Both the position numbers and the translations under genes were made by a program. The notes below the pieces were generated by a model. The model was given only the letters and a program-made list of their open reading frames with translations. It was not told where the DNA came from and did no database searches. Shown here in pieces: positions 1 through 8,700 of a DNA stretch of 64,000 nucleotides. Source of the DNA: JOPF133 sp052144935 (lineage in GTDB: Bacteria; Acidobacteriota; Terriglobia; Bryobacterales; Bryobacteraceae); assembly GCA_052144935.1 (NCBI GenBank), contig JBKQPR010000362.1, positions 11,434 to 75,433 of the forward strand, written 5' to 3'. Each line of letters opens with the position of its first letter. The stretch's first letter is position 1.

Positions 1-146
1 CATGGCCGGCAGTGGGGTGCCGCTTGGGGTGCCCTCTGGGGTGCCCCTTGGGCCCGGCCCGCCCGCCGCCTGGAACGCCCGCGCGGCTGGCGTCGCCGGG
101 CCCAGAAGGCACCCCGCCGCCAGCACACCGCGCCGCGTCCAGCTCC
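1..146. other. GC-rich non-coding edge with 12-bp tandem repeats
   Basis: No credible gene. Three tandem 12-bp units beginning TGGGGTGCC start at 13, 25 and 37, and the last runs into GGGGTGCCCCTTGGGCCC (38-55). Closely related 18-mers recur at 11983, 13241 and 38587, so this is one member of a dispersed motif family. The stretch lies downstream of rlmN, which is on the minus strand. The long plus-strand reading frames across it are antisense to rlmN and have no domain character. Confidence 0.5.
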
Positions 147-1186
147 TCATGCCACGCTGCGCTTCAATTGGCCGCATGCCGCGTAGATATCGAGCCCGCG
201 CGGCTTGCGCACAAAACACGCCATCGACCGCCGCACGATCTCCTGGAAGCTCGCGACCCGCTCCGCCGCCGGGGTTCGGTACGGAATCTCCGGCCCCGGA
301 TTCAGGGCGATCAGGTTGACCTTGGCGTTCAAATGCGCCAGCAGTTTCACCACCCGCCGCGCATCCGCATCGCTGTCGTTCACACCCCCCAGCAGCACGT
401 ACTCGAAGGTCAGCTTTTCCCACGGCCGCAGGGGATACCGCCGGCAGGCCTCCAGCAGGTCTTTCAGGTGATACTTCCGCGTGATGGGCATCAATTCTCG
501 CCGCATCTCCTCGGTGGAAGCGTTCAGAGAGATCGCCAGCCGGGGCCGCACGGTCTCGCGCCCCAGTTCGTCGATCTTGGGAACGATGCCCGCCGTGGAA
601 ATCGTGATCCGCCGCGGCGAAAGCCCAAACCCCGTCGGGTCCAGCAGGATGCGCGTGGCCTTCACCACGTTGGCCAGGTTCAGCAGAGGCTCGCCCTGCC
701 CCATCATCACGATGTTCAGGCGGCCGCCATCGCGCCCTCTGGGCCCACCGAGGCCGTTCTCGCGCGCCACCAGCAGCACCTGCCCCACGATCTCGCCGCC
801 GTCAGGCTGCGCTCCAGCCCCAGGAGCGCCGTCATGCAGAACTTGCAATCCACCGGGCATCCCACCTGGCTGGAGATGCAGATGGTATCCCGTTCCCCTT
901 CCGGCATGAGGACCGTTTCGACCGTGCGCCCATCCTCCAGCCGCAGGAGATATCGCCGCGTGCCGTCGGCCGATTGGTAGACCCGCTCCACTTCCGGAAG
1001 CCCCACCGGATGCCGCGCCGCCAGCTCCGCTCTTAGCCCGGCCGGCAAATTCGAGATCTGCACCAGCTCGGCCGCCTGGCGGCCATAGATCCCCTCGTAA
1101 AGTTGCCGGACGCGGTACCCTGGCTGCGCAGGCCCGATCGCCTCCCGCAACTCCTTCAGATCCATCCCCACCAAAGGTTCCGCCAT
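147..1186 (-). CDS. rlmN: 23S rRNA (adenine-C2)-methyltransferase RlmN, apparent frameshift
   Basis: Radical-SAM enzyme that methylates C2 of A2503 in 23S rRNA (and of A37 in some tRNAs), in the cytoplasm. The N-terminal frame (716-1186) carries the cluster motif Cys110-x3-Cys114-x2-Cys117 in CPVDCKFC. The C-terminal frame (147-860) carries the rest of the barrel, with MMGQGEPLLN, ISLNAS and the late cysteine in AACGQLK. The two frames meet just after GLERSLTA: restoring one G (minus strand) near 794-801 turns ARSWGRC into the family sequence GEIVGQV and gives a single protein of about 346 residues, normal for RlmN. The break is either a real mutation or a sequencing/assembly error in a GC run. 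Identity is secure; functionality is not. Confidence 0.88.
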
Positions 1187-1209
1187 CCGACTACCAGTCT
1201 AACAATGTG

Positions 1210-1368
1210 CCCTTCCTACCGCGGGGGAGTGCCTGCACGCACTTTTCAGGCCCTTCCAACCGCGGGTTGTGCCTGAACCCACTTTTCAGGCCTTCCAACC
1301 GGGTTGTGCCCGAACCCACTTTTCAGGCACTTCCTACGGGGGGTAATGCCTGAACGCACTTTTCAGGC
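1210..1368. repeat. Four tandem ~40-bp hairpin repeats
   Basis: Four degenerate direct repeats of about 37-41 bp fill the gap between two minus-strand genes. Each has a CTTCCNACCG-like stretch followed by an inverted repeat of the type GCCTGAA, seven bases, TTCAGGC (hairpins at 1231-1251, 1271-1291, 1308-1328 and 1348-1368; the last and second are perfect 7-bp stems). There are no spacers of unrelated sequence, so this is not a CRISPR array. It could fold in mRNA read from the upstream secreted-protein gene, or be a REP-like element; the role is unknown. Confidence 0.75.
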
Positions 1369-1373
1369 GCTTT

Positions 1374-2666
1374 CTACCGCGGCGCCCGGTGCTCGATCTC
1401 ATCGATGGCCTTGGCGAACTCGGCCGGCGTGTAGATGGTGAAGGTCTTGCCCTTCAGCCGCCGCACGGTCTGATCGATGCTGTCGGGCGCCTCCCCAGGG
1501 AAGACGAAGGAGCCCGGAGGACGAGAGGCCCCCTTTGAAGCGCGCCGCGTGTCGTCGGCCTGCGGGCGCTGTTCGGTGGCGGATCTGGACGGCCAGCTCG
1601 GCCGGTATCGCAGGTAGAAGAACCGCGGCGCCGGCGCGGCGGCCGGACCTGGAAACCCCGCCGGCATTCTTACGGAAATCCCCGACGGGAGCCCCAGAAA
1701 GACCACCGCATCGGAAGGCGGCGCCGCATGAATCTCCCGGTTCACCAGGTCCGCCAGCAGATCCCAGGAACCGGCCGGGTTCTGCAGGACGTGATAATCC
1801 ACCGACCACTGTTGCAATTCGTCGCCGGCATGTTCGATGCGGCCGATGCCATCCAGGGTGAAACCTTCCTGGCGAAACAGCTCCTTTTGCTGGTTCGGGT
1901 TGAACACCACCAGCCGCACGGAAGCCGCCGGCAGCCTTTCGAGCAGCGACGCCAGAATGCCCACCAGCGTGACCCATCGGCTGGCTAGCGGGCCGGTGTT
2001 GTTCACCGGAGGCCGCGGGCCCGCAGCCGGACCCGGACGGTTAGGTCCTGCGATGCGAGCCGGGTTGAGGAGTGCGGCATTCATCAGCACCGTGATGGGT
2101 CCCGCGAAGCGGTCGCGATCGGCGCCCGCATCCGGGCGCTCATCCGGCTGGGAGCGCCACGACAAGTCGCCCACCGTGCCGGGCGGCATCATGACTTCGG
2201 TGGAGCGATCGTTTCTGGCCAGCCGGGCGTCCAAGGTCCATTCCTTTTGGCAGACCCGGCCGCTCTCGTCCTGTAAGCTCCACTTCACGTCGTAGCGCCC
2301 CTCGCCCAGCAGAAATGCGCCGGTGGTTCGCCCGACGGCATCGGGCGGGGCAGACGCCGGAATATCGATCGAGTCCGCGAAATAGACCGGCCGGCGGCGC
2401 CCGCCCAGCGGGGTTACCCGGAACACCAGGTACCAATGGCGCCCGCCCGCGCGATCCGGATTCAGGGGCGCCCGCAACCGGTATCCGGTTTGAAACCGAA
2501 AGCTGAAGTTCAGGGCCGGCTTGAGGATCTCGACCGTGCAGGGCAACACCGTGTGGGCCTGGCTGCCGTCCAGTTCCCTCACCGCCCGCGGCAACTGCGC
2601 CGGGTCCGTGATCTTTTGCGCGAAGGTAACCCCCGCCAACAGCAGGGCCATAGCTACGCACCGCAT
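1374..2666 (-). CDS. Secreted protein of unknown function
   Basis: No family recognised. The first 17 residues of the longest frame precede a better start at 2666, which begins directly with a signal peptide (MRCVAMALLLAGVTFAQ), giving about 430 residues. The mature protein has a beta-rich N-terminal half with sequence such as RPVYFADSIDIP and YDVKWSLQDESGRVC, a proline/glycine-rich middle, and a C-terminal part with VRLVVFNPNQQKELF and a short conserved-looking tail. The style (a secreted protein assessing values, with a VWA-like middle) resembles acidobacterial VWFA-related proteins, but no metal-binding motif is evident, so this is only an impression. The four hairpin repeats follow its stop codon. 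Confidence 0.6.
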   Translation of the reverse strand: MRCVAMALLLAGVTFAQKITDPAQLPRAVRELDGSQAHTVLPCTVEILKPALNFSFRFQTGYRLRAPLNPDRAGGRHWYLVFRVTPLGGRRRPVYFADSIDIPASAPPDAVGRTTGAFLLGEGRYDVKWSLQDESGRVCQKEWTLDARLARNDRSTEVMMPPGTVGDLSWRSQPDERPDAGADRDRFAGPITVLMNAALLNPARIAGPNRPGPAAGPRPPVNNTGPLASRWVTLVGILASLLERLPAASVRLVVFNPNQQKELFRQEGFTLDGIGRIEHAGDELQQWSVDYHVLQNPAGSWDLLADLVNREIHAAPPSDAVVFLGLPSGISVRMPAGFPGPAAAPAPRFFYLRYRPSWPSRSATEQRPQADDTRRASKGASRPPGSFVFPGEAPDSIDQTVRRLKGKTFTIYTPAEFAKAIDEIEHRAPR

Positions 2667-3588
2667 AGAGTAAGTATCTCTAATTCCCATTCGTGCGCAG
2701 CCCGCACCCGGAAGCATTGCGTGACAAGTACTCTACACTGTGAAGTCCTGGCCGGCTCGGCCGCACAGCCCGCCCCCGGCTTGTGGCTGATGGCGGCGGT
2801 GAGCGGAGCCCCTCCGCCGGCCTCCGCGCCACCTCGCCCCGTTTCAATCGGGTTCGATTTCCCAGCGTGGCAGCGGTATGACCGGTATTAACAAGTGCCA
2901 TCTTTAACGATTCGCTTCGGCAGCGCAGCCCGGCGTTAGGGGCTGGTGTCGGAGCGGGCATCGAGAGTCGATCCCGAACGGCCCGTCTTTGTTGGCGCGG
3001 CATCTACAAAATCATCCGGCGGTCCACCAAGCACGTCGTCAAGCAGCGGCGGCCAGGGCTTCACCAAAGCCACGGTCCAACGCTACGCCTACAGATCGAG
3101 GAGCGCGGACTGGCCGCCGCCACCATCAACGTCCGGCTTACCGCGGTGCGCCGCCTGGCCGCCGCGGCCACCGATGACGGGCTGCTCCCGCTTTTTCAGC
3201 GCCGAGAGGGACTGGTGAAGCCGCCCGGCGATTCGGCTCCAATCCCAGCGGTTTCTTCGAGGCGGGGCTGATTTTCTCGCGGACCGAGTCTGGACGTGGC
3301 CCGCGCAGGGCAGCCCGGCCCCTTCGGACCGTCCTAGACTGTATCGGGACTGTATCGGGGCGCCGTCAACGACCTCGACACACAATTCGACGCGCTAATC
3401 GAAAGCGCTGTACCGCTCAAAAAGGCCTGCTAAAACTCGATACTTTCGTCCGGATCACATCCGAATAAGATGGCTAGTAGGGTGATATCACCCAATCCCG
3501 CGCCGCCGCGTTTCCAAGCTGCTGATAACACGGGCTCGGATTTTGGAAGACCGGGTGCACTAAGGAAGCCGTCCGAGGGCGCCAATCT
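2667..3588. other. 922-bp intergenic stretch with degraded integrase
   Basis: No intact gene is supported. The only recognisable content is a broken tyrosine-recombinase N-terminus near 3042-3271, listed separately. After it, a short unassignable reading frame ends at about 3432. The long minus-strand frame covering 3430-3978 is antisense to the genes that follow and has no domain character. Confidence 0.5.
3042..3271 (+). pseudogene. Tyrosine recombinase N-terminal fragment, frameshifted
   Basis: Translation gives GGQGFTKATVQRYAY in one frame (to about 3090) and then QIEERGLAAATINVRLTAVR followed by RLAAAATDDGLL in another (from 3092), ending at a stop at 3271. Together they match the SAM-like core-binding domain of Xer/phage integrases, where TINVRL and an alanine-rich helix ending in DNGLL are typical. 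The catalytic domain (R, HxxR, Y) is absent. This is a relic of a mobile element or of an older xer-like gene; nothing else of the element is visible nearby. Confidence 0.6.
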
Positions 3589-3822
3589 ATGTTTCGATTC
3601 GATCAGTTGATCCGCCGTGACATGATTATCCGCGATGTAAAACAAAGCCATCCCGATACCGTTCCGATTTTCGAGCAGTTCCACTATCGCTCTTCGTGCG
3701 ACGACTGCGATATCGAAACCGTGGCGCGCAAGAACGGACTGGACGTCCGCGACGTGGTGGATGCCCTGAACGGCGCCGCTTTCGGACCAAAGAAAGATCG
3801 CGAAGAACATGCTAGCAACTAA
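3589..3822 (+). CDS. Small DUF1858/ScdA_N-like disulfide-domain protein
   Basis: A 77-residue protein. Residues 12-66 (DMIIRDVKQSHPD, then EQFHYRSSCDDCDIETVARK and a GLDVRDVVDALN end) follow the pattern of the small DUF1858 or ScdA N-terminal domains, helical modules built around a cysteine pair, here Cys-x2-Cys. These domains accompany redox or Fe-S repair proteins, but the function is not established. An ATG at 3622 is an alternative start; GAGGG lies upstream of the ATG at 3589. The 3' end overlaps the next gene by 14 bp, so the two are probably translationally coupled. A redox-linked role for the pair is inference. Confidence 0.65.
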   Translation: MFRFDQLIRRDMIIRDVKQSHPDTVPIFEQFHYRSSCDDCDIETVARKNGLDVRDVVDALNGAAFGPKKDREEHASN

Positions 3823-6547
3823 ACCAGGGAAAAAGAAACTCCGCCGCCCGCCGGGCAGCCAGCCTTTGGACGTCTTCTTCCGGCCCAAAAGCGTCGCGGT
3901 GATCGGCGCCACGGAGACCCCCGGCAGCGTAGGCCGCACGCTGCTATGGAATCTGGTGACCAGCCCGTTCGGGGGCACGGTCTACCCGGTGAACCCGAAG
4001 CGGCCCAGCGTGTTGGGCGTGAAGGCCTACCAGTCAATTTCGGATATCCCGGGGGATGTGGATCTGGCGGTGATCGTGACGCCGCCGCCCTCGGTTCCCG
4101 GTCTCATCAAGGAATGCGGCGAAAACGGCGTGACGGGCGCGATCGTGATTTCGGCGGGCTTCAAGGAGATCGGTCCGGAGGGCGCGGCGCTCGAGCACCA
4201 GGTGCTGCTGGAGGCGCAGGCGGCCGGTATTCGGGTGATAGGGCCCAACTGCCTGGGCGTAATGAGCCCGCTTTCGGGCATGAACGCCACCTTCGCCACC
4301 GCCATCGCGCGGCCGGGGCCGGTGGCCTTCATCAGCCAGTCGGGCGCGCTGTGCACCGCAGTGCTCGATTGGAGCCTCAAGGAAATGGTGGGCTTCAGCG
4401 CGTTCGTATCGGTCGGGTCGATGGTGGACGTGGGTTGGGGCGACCTGATCGATTACCTGGGCAACGATCCCAAGACCAAGTCGATCGTGATCTACATGGA
4501 GTCGATCGGCAACGCCCGATCGTTCATTTCGGCGGCGCGGGAAGTGGCGCTCACCAAGCCGATCATCGTCATCAAGCCGGGCCGTTCGGCCGCCGCGGCC
4601 AAGGCCGCCGCCTCGCACACGGGGGCGCTGACGGGCAGCGACGAGGTGCTGGAAGCCGCCTTCCGGCGCAGCGGCGTGCTGCGCGTCAACAACATAGCCG
4701 ATTTGTTCTACATGGCGGAAGTCCTTTCCAAGCAGCCCCGCCCCAAAGGGCCGCGGCTAAGCATCGTGACCAACGCGGGCGGCCCTGGCGTGCTGGCTAC
4801 CGATGCGCTGATCATGGGCGACGGCGAACTGGCGGAGATCTCGCCAGAGGCGATGGAGGCATACAACGCCGTACTGCCTGCCACCTGGAGCCACAACAAT
4901 CCCATAGATATAATCGGCGATGCCTCGCCGGAACGTTACGCCAAAGCGCTGGAAATTGCCGCCAAAGATCCGAATTCCGACGGCATCCTGGTGATTTTGA
5001 CGCCACAGGCCATGACCGACCCCACGCGCATCGCCGAACAGCTCAAGCCGCTGGCCCGCCAGGAAGGCAAGCCGCTGCTGGCAAGTTGGATGGGCGGCGT
5101 GGACGTGGCAGCGGGCGAAGAGATCCTCAATCGCGCCAACATTCCTACCTTCCCGTATCCCGATACCGCGGCGCGCGCTTTCAACTACATGTGGAAGTAC
5201 AGCTATAACCTGCGTGGGCTGTACGAGACCCCGGCCTTGCCGGAGGATTCGGCGGACTGGATGCCGGACCGCAAACTGGTGGAAGGGCTGATCGGGAAGG
5301 TCCGCGGCGAGGGGCGCAGCATCCTCACCGAGTTCGAATCCAAGGAAGTGCTGCGAGCATACGGAATTCCCACGGCCCAAACGCTGATTGCGGCGACCGA
5401 AACCGAGGCCGGGGCGGCGGCCGACAGGATCGGCTACCCGGTGGTGCTCAAGCTGTACTCGGATACCATCACCCACAAGACCGACGTGGGCGGCGTGCAG
5501 TTGAACCTGGGCACTGAGGAGGCCGTGGCGCGGGCCTTCCGGGCCATTCAGGAATCCGTCACCACGAAGGTGGGATCGCAGCATTTTCAAGGCGTTACGG
5601 TACAGCCGATGATCCGGCTGAAGGACGCCTACGAGCTGATTATCGGGTCCAGCCTGGACCCGCAATTCGGCCCCGTGCTGCTTTTCGGGACGGGCGGCCA
5701 ACTGGTGGAAGTGTTCAAAGACCGGTCGTTGGCGCTTCCGCCTCTGAACACCACGCTGGCGCGGCGCATGATGGAGCAGACCAAGATCTACAAGGCGCTC
5801 AAGGGCGTGCGCGGGCGGCGGCCGGTGGACCTGGCCGCGCTGGAAGTGCTCATGGTTCGGTTCAGCGCCCTGGTGGCCGAGCAGCGCTGGATCAAGGAAA
5901 TCGACATCAACCCGCTCCTGGCCTCTCCGGATGGGCTGATCGCGCTGGACGCCCGAGTGGTGGTACACGGGCCGGAAGTGGCGCAGGACCAGGTGCCCAA
6001 GACGGCCATCCGCGCCTACCCCACCCGCTACGTGGCGCCCTGGACGATGAAAGACGGCAAGACGGTGACCATCCGGCCGATCCGGCCCGAGGACGAACCG
6101 GCCATGGTGAAATTCCACGAAACCCTCTCCGAGCGCAGCGTCTACTTACGCTATTTCCACCTGATGAACCTGGAGCAGCGGGTTTCGCACGAGCGGCTGA
6201 TGCGGACCTGCTTCATCGATTACGACCGCGAAATGGCGCTAGTGGCCGTATGGCACAATCCGGAAACGGGCGAAAGCGAGATCCTGGGCGTGAGCCGCCT
6301 CACCAAGGTGCACGGCGCGTCCGAGGGCGAAGTGGCCGTGGTGGTCAGCGACAAGTGGCAGGGCAAGGGCCTGGGCAAGGAGTTGCTGGCGCGGCTGCTA
6401 ACTGTGGGCGCCCGCGAAAAGCTCGACAAGCTGGTGGCCGACATTCTGCCCGACAACCGCGACGTGATGCGGATCTGCGAAAAGCTGGGTTTCACCCTGA
6501 AGCATTCGCTCGAAGACGAGGTGGTGCGGGCGGAGTTCAAGCTGTAG
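3809..6547 (+). CDS. ADP-forming acyl-CoA synthetase fused to GNAT acetyltransferase
   Basis: A 912-residue fusion with the layout of protein lysine acetyltransferase Pat/PatZ. It has a CoA-binding Rossmann domain (about 25-120; GATETPGSVGRTLLWNL), succinyl-CoA-ligase-like domains (about 150-460), an ATP-grasp domain (about 490-710; GYPVVLKLYSDTITHKTDVGG) and a C-terminal GNAT domain (about 735-912; VVVSDKWQGKGLGKELL is the acetyl-CoA loop). The motif SHTGALTG near residue 269 holds the histidine that is phosphorylated in ADP-forming acetyl-CoA synthetases. The synthetase half may therefore be active, not just regulatory. Likely substrates are acetate or other acyl groups and lysines of acyl-CoA synthetases. 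It overlaps the small upstream gene. Confidence 0.88.
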   Translation: MLATKPGKKKLRRPPGSQPLDVFFRPKSVAVIGATETPGSVGRTLLWNLVTSPFGGTVYPVNPKRPSVLGVKAYQSISDIPGDVDLAVIVTPPPSVPGLIKECGENGVTGAIVISAGFKEIGPEGAALEHQVLLEAQAAGIRVIGPNCLGVMSPLSGMNATFATAIARPGPVAFISQSGALCTAVLDWSLKEMVGFSAFVSVGSMVDVGWGDLIDYLGNDPKTKSIVIYMESIGNARSFISAAREVALTKPIIVIKPGRSAAAAKAAASHTGALTGSDEVLEAAFRRSGVLRVNNIADLFYMAEVLSKQPRPKGPRLSIVTNAGGPGVLATDALIMGDGELAEISPEAMEAYNAVLPATWSHNNPIDIIGDASPERYAKALEIAAKDPNSDGILVILTPQAMTDPTRIAEQLKPLARQEGKPLLASWMGGVDVAAGEEILNRANIPTFPYPDTAARAFNYMWKYSYNLRGLYETPALPEDSADWMPDRKLVEGLIGKVRGEGRSILTEFESKEVLRAYGIPTAQTLIAATETEAGAAADRIGYPVVLKLYSDTITHKTDVGGVQLNLGTEEAVARAFRAIQESVTTKVGSQHFQGVTVQPMIRLKDAYELIIGSSLDPQFGPVLLFGTGGQLVEVFKDRSLALPPLNTTLARRMMEQTKIYKALKGVRGRRPVDLAALEVLMVRFSALVAEQRWIKEIDINPLLASPDGLIALDARVVVHGPEVAQDQVPKTAIRAYPTRYVAPWTMKDGKTVTIRPIRPEDEPAMVKFHETLSERSVYLRYFHLMNLEQRVSHERLMRTCFIDYDREMALVAVWHNPETGESEILGVSRLTKVHGASEGEVAVVVSDKWQGKGLGKELLARLLTVGAREKLDKLVADILPDNRDVMRICEKLGFTLKHSLEDEVVRAEFKL

Positions 6548-7243
6548 CTACGAGCGGGTCGCGAAGCGTGTCCGGTCGTGGGCGCTCAGTTGGGTCTGTC
6601 CACGACGGTCCAATGCGTGCCGGATTACGAGCTTGTATTCTATCGCGGGGTGCGAAAGGCACTCCCACTCCTCCCGTAACGGATCGCTTAGGCTCCCATC
6701 GTCCAATAATTGGCGCAGCCACCGGCCGACGCGGCTGAGCATTTCCGCGCGCCGGGTGCACAGCGCCGGGCGCTGGAGATCGCAGATCCGGATGGTCTCG
6801 AGAGCGCGGTGCTTACCGGCAGCGTCGAGGTTCGGATGCGGTTCGAGGTGGCCTGTATCGGGATGAATCCGGAAGAACGGCTCGGGGTCCTCGGCGTCAG
6901 GCTTCAAGAGGACGCCGCCGTGATCCTGCTCTCCCTTGGCGTTATTGCATAGCCGGCATGAGGGCAACAGGTTGTCCCAGTCGAATGTCAGGTGCTGATG
7001 GACGGCCTTGGGGTGGTAGTGCTCCACTTCCAGGTAGCCGCTGACTTCGAGGGGGCTTTCGCAAAAGACGCACTTGCCGTAAGCAAGCTCGCGGAGCGCT
7101 GCACAGAGGAGTCGCCTTGCGCCTTTTGTTGCCCAATCGCCGCGGACGTTGCCGGCCAGGATGCGCTGGTAACGGGCGGTCCATTTTGCGGCTTTGGACT
7201 TCAACGCCTCTGGCGCCGGGATATTGCGGGGCGTTCGGACCAT
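6548..7243 (-). CDS. HNH endonuclease, Septu PtuB-like
   Basis: A 231-residue HNH nuclease. Cys58-x2-Cys61 and Cys96-x2-Cys99 frame the fold, with the catalytic region LEVEHYHPK (His75, His77) and NLLPSCRLCNNAKG. This CxxC...HxxPK...N...CxxCN pattern is the one found in PtuB of the Septu antiphage system and in nucleases attached to retrons. It starts 9 bp after the stop codon of a SMC/ABC-like ATPase on the same strand, the PtuA-PtuB gene order. In that system the ATPase senses infection and the HNH protein cuts DNA or tRNA. Assignment to Septu rests on motif plus neighbour; a generic HNH/ATPase pair cannot be excluded. Confidence 0.75.
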   Translation of the reverse strand: MVRTPRNIPAPEALKSKAAKWTARYQRILAGNVRGDWATKGARRLLCAALRELAYGKCVFCESPLEVSGYLEVEHYHPKAVHQHLTFDWDNLLPSCRLCNNAKGEQDHGGVLLKPDAEDPEPFFRIHPDTGHLEPHPNLDAAGKHRALETIRICDLQRPALCTRRAEMLSRVGRWLRQLLDDGSLSDPLREEWECLSHPAIEYKLVIRHALDRRGQTQLSAHDRTRFATRS

Positions 7244-7252
7244 GTGCGGCCG

Positions 7253-8692
7253 TTAGGCGCGTTTCCTTTGGCGCTTCCCCGATGCGCCGCCGGGCGGATC
7301 CGACCCGAGCAACTCGTCCATGACCGCCTTAGGCATTGTACGCGGGGCGGCAACTAGCGCGCGCAGTTCCTCGCTGCGTTCGCTCAGCGTACGAGTCAGG
7401 TCTTTCAAGCGTCCGCTCTCCTTGGGGGGCAACGCTCCTTTCACTTCGCGCTTCTTGAGTTCGTTCCATTCGTTCAATTCGCGCTCCGTCAGAATGTCGA
7501 AGCGGCTGTCGACGCCGAAGATCTCCTTCAGCGTCGTGGTCACCGATGCGCCGATGGGCGCGTCGACCGGGGGCCGCGCGCGGGCGTGCCCATCCGCATC
7601 CAGATCCAGAACGTGGACTCTGGATCCCGGACAGGAGGAAATGACAGATGGCGAGTGGGAGGTTGCGATGATCTGGACGTCGGGTAAGGCCTCGCGCATC
7701 GCGGGAAGCAGTCGGCGCTGCCAATAGGGATGCAGGTGCGCGTCCGCCTCATCAAGGAGCAACACTCCGGGCCGCCGCCCGCTCAGTACGGGGTCCCAGC
7801 TTACTCGATCCTGACGCATCATGAAATCGGCAACCCAGCCAACAGTGCTCTTGACCCCGTCTGGAAGCTGCGAGAAGTTGAGGCTGCGTCCCAGCATTCT
7901 AAGACGCGGCTCGAAACGGGGCTCGAGATCGACTTCGAAGGTGACGTGCTGGTCATATATGAGCCGCAGCGCGGACTCAAATCTTTCCAGGGACTGCGAA
8001 TATCGCTCTCCAGCCTGCTGCCGCTCCCTGGCAATCGCCCGCTTGCTGTAGAGACTGAGCAACCAGGACTGAAGCGCTTCGTTTTGAACAGTCGATTCGA
8101 AGGCCAAACAGTTCTGATTGGCATCGGACAGGGTTTTCGAGAGATCCGGATTGCTCAGGTGGCGGAGCGATCTGGACGGAGAGTATGCAGCATAGCTGAA
8201 AGAACGGCCGACTGGCGGTATTACCATACGGGAGTTAAGCCATGTGGTGCCCAATTCGGAATTCTGGATCGAGCCCTGCCTATCCATTGGGACTAAGTCC
8301 TCTAGTGGGATCGGATGGCCGAGGAGCTTCACGGCATGCGACCCAGCCCACTCTGTCAGGCCCAAGGAGGCCGAAGGGCCTGTACCCTTGGCGCAAGCCC
8401 GCACAGCCGAATCTCGGCCCGGAGGCAGAATGGTCAGCATCGCGCGCGACTCCCTGTGGCCCCGAAGCATTTGGTGCCACTCGTCGTAAGGAAAACCGGC
8501 GATGCCCGCATCCAGCACCCAGGCAATCGTACGCAGAATCGTCGACTTGCCCGACCCGTTCACCCCCGCCAGAATGTGAGGTCCCAGATGCGGGTTGCCC
8601 TTCCCGTCGGAAAGATCGAGTTCCAGCGATTGGAACGGACCCACTCCCTCCGCAATCAGGCTTACCAGGGGCATAGGCTTATCGTACGCCAA
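7253..8692 (-). CDS. ABC/SMC-like ATPase, Septu PtuA-like
   Basis: A 479-residue AAA_21-type ATPase. It shows Walker A GVNGSGKST (43-51), an ABC-signature-like region SQLPDGVKSTVGW, Walker B LLLDEADAHLHP (about 310) and an ATSHSPSVIS switch (about 345), followed by a charged C-terminal helix region. This is the OLD/RecF/PtuA pattern with a helical insertion in the middle. The longest frame begins with TTG at 8692, 8 bp after the upstream stop; an ATG at 8674 is the alternative, and neither has a strong ribosome site. Directly followed by the HNH gene, it forms a probable two-gene defence operon that appears tacked onto the end of the dehydratase-like operon. Confidence 0.75.
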   Translation of the reverse strand: MAYDKPMPLVSLIAEGVGPFQSLELDLSDGKGNPHLGPHILAGVNGSGKSTILRTIAWVLDAGIAGFPYDEWHQMLRGHRESRAMLTILPPGRDSAVRACAKGTGPSASLGLTEWAGSHAVKLLGHPIPLEDLVPMDRQGSIQNSELGTTWLNSRMVIPPVGRSFSYAAYSPSRSLRHLSNPDLSKTLSDANQNCLAFESTVQNEALQSWLLSLYSKRAIARERQQAGERYSQSLERFESALRLIYDQHVTFEVDLEPRFEPRLRMLGRSLNFSQLPDGVKSTVGWVADFMMRQDRVSWDPVLSGRRPGVLLLDEADAHLHPYWQRRLLPAMREALPDVQIIATSHSPSVISSCPGSRVHVLDLDADGHARARPPVDAPIGASVTTTLKEIFGVDSRFDILTERELNEWNELKKREVKGALPPKESGRLKDLTRTLSERSEELRALVAAPRTMPKAVMDELLGSDPPGGASGKRQRKRA

Positions 8693-8700
8693 TTGCGCCG

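Noticed and set aside
1210..1368. Short CRISPR-like array near rlmN
   Set aside because: The sequence between hairpins is itself repeated, so there are no spacers.
2885..2945. Integron attC-like stretch (TTAACAAG ... CGTTAGGGG)
   Set aside because: The outer boxes pair poorly and do not fit RYYYAAC/GTTRRRY; no integron integrase is present.
4757..6118. Long minus-strand open frame of about 450 codons
   Set aside because: It is antisense to the ADP-forming synthetase/GNAT gene and reads as His/Arg/Gly-rich sequence without any domain; typical shadow in GC-rich DNA.
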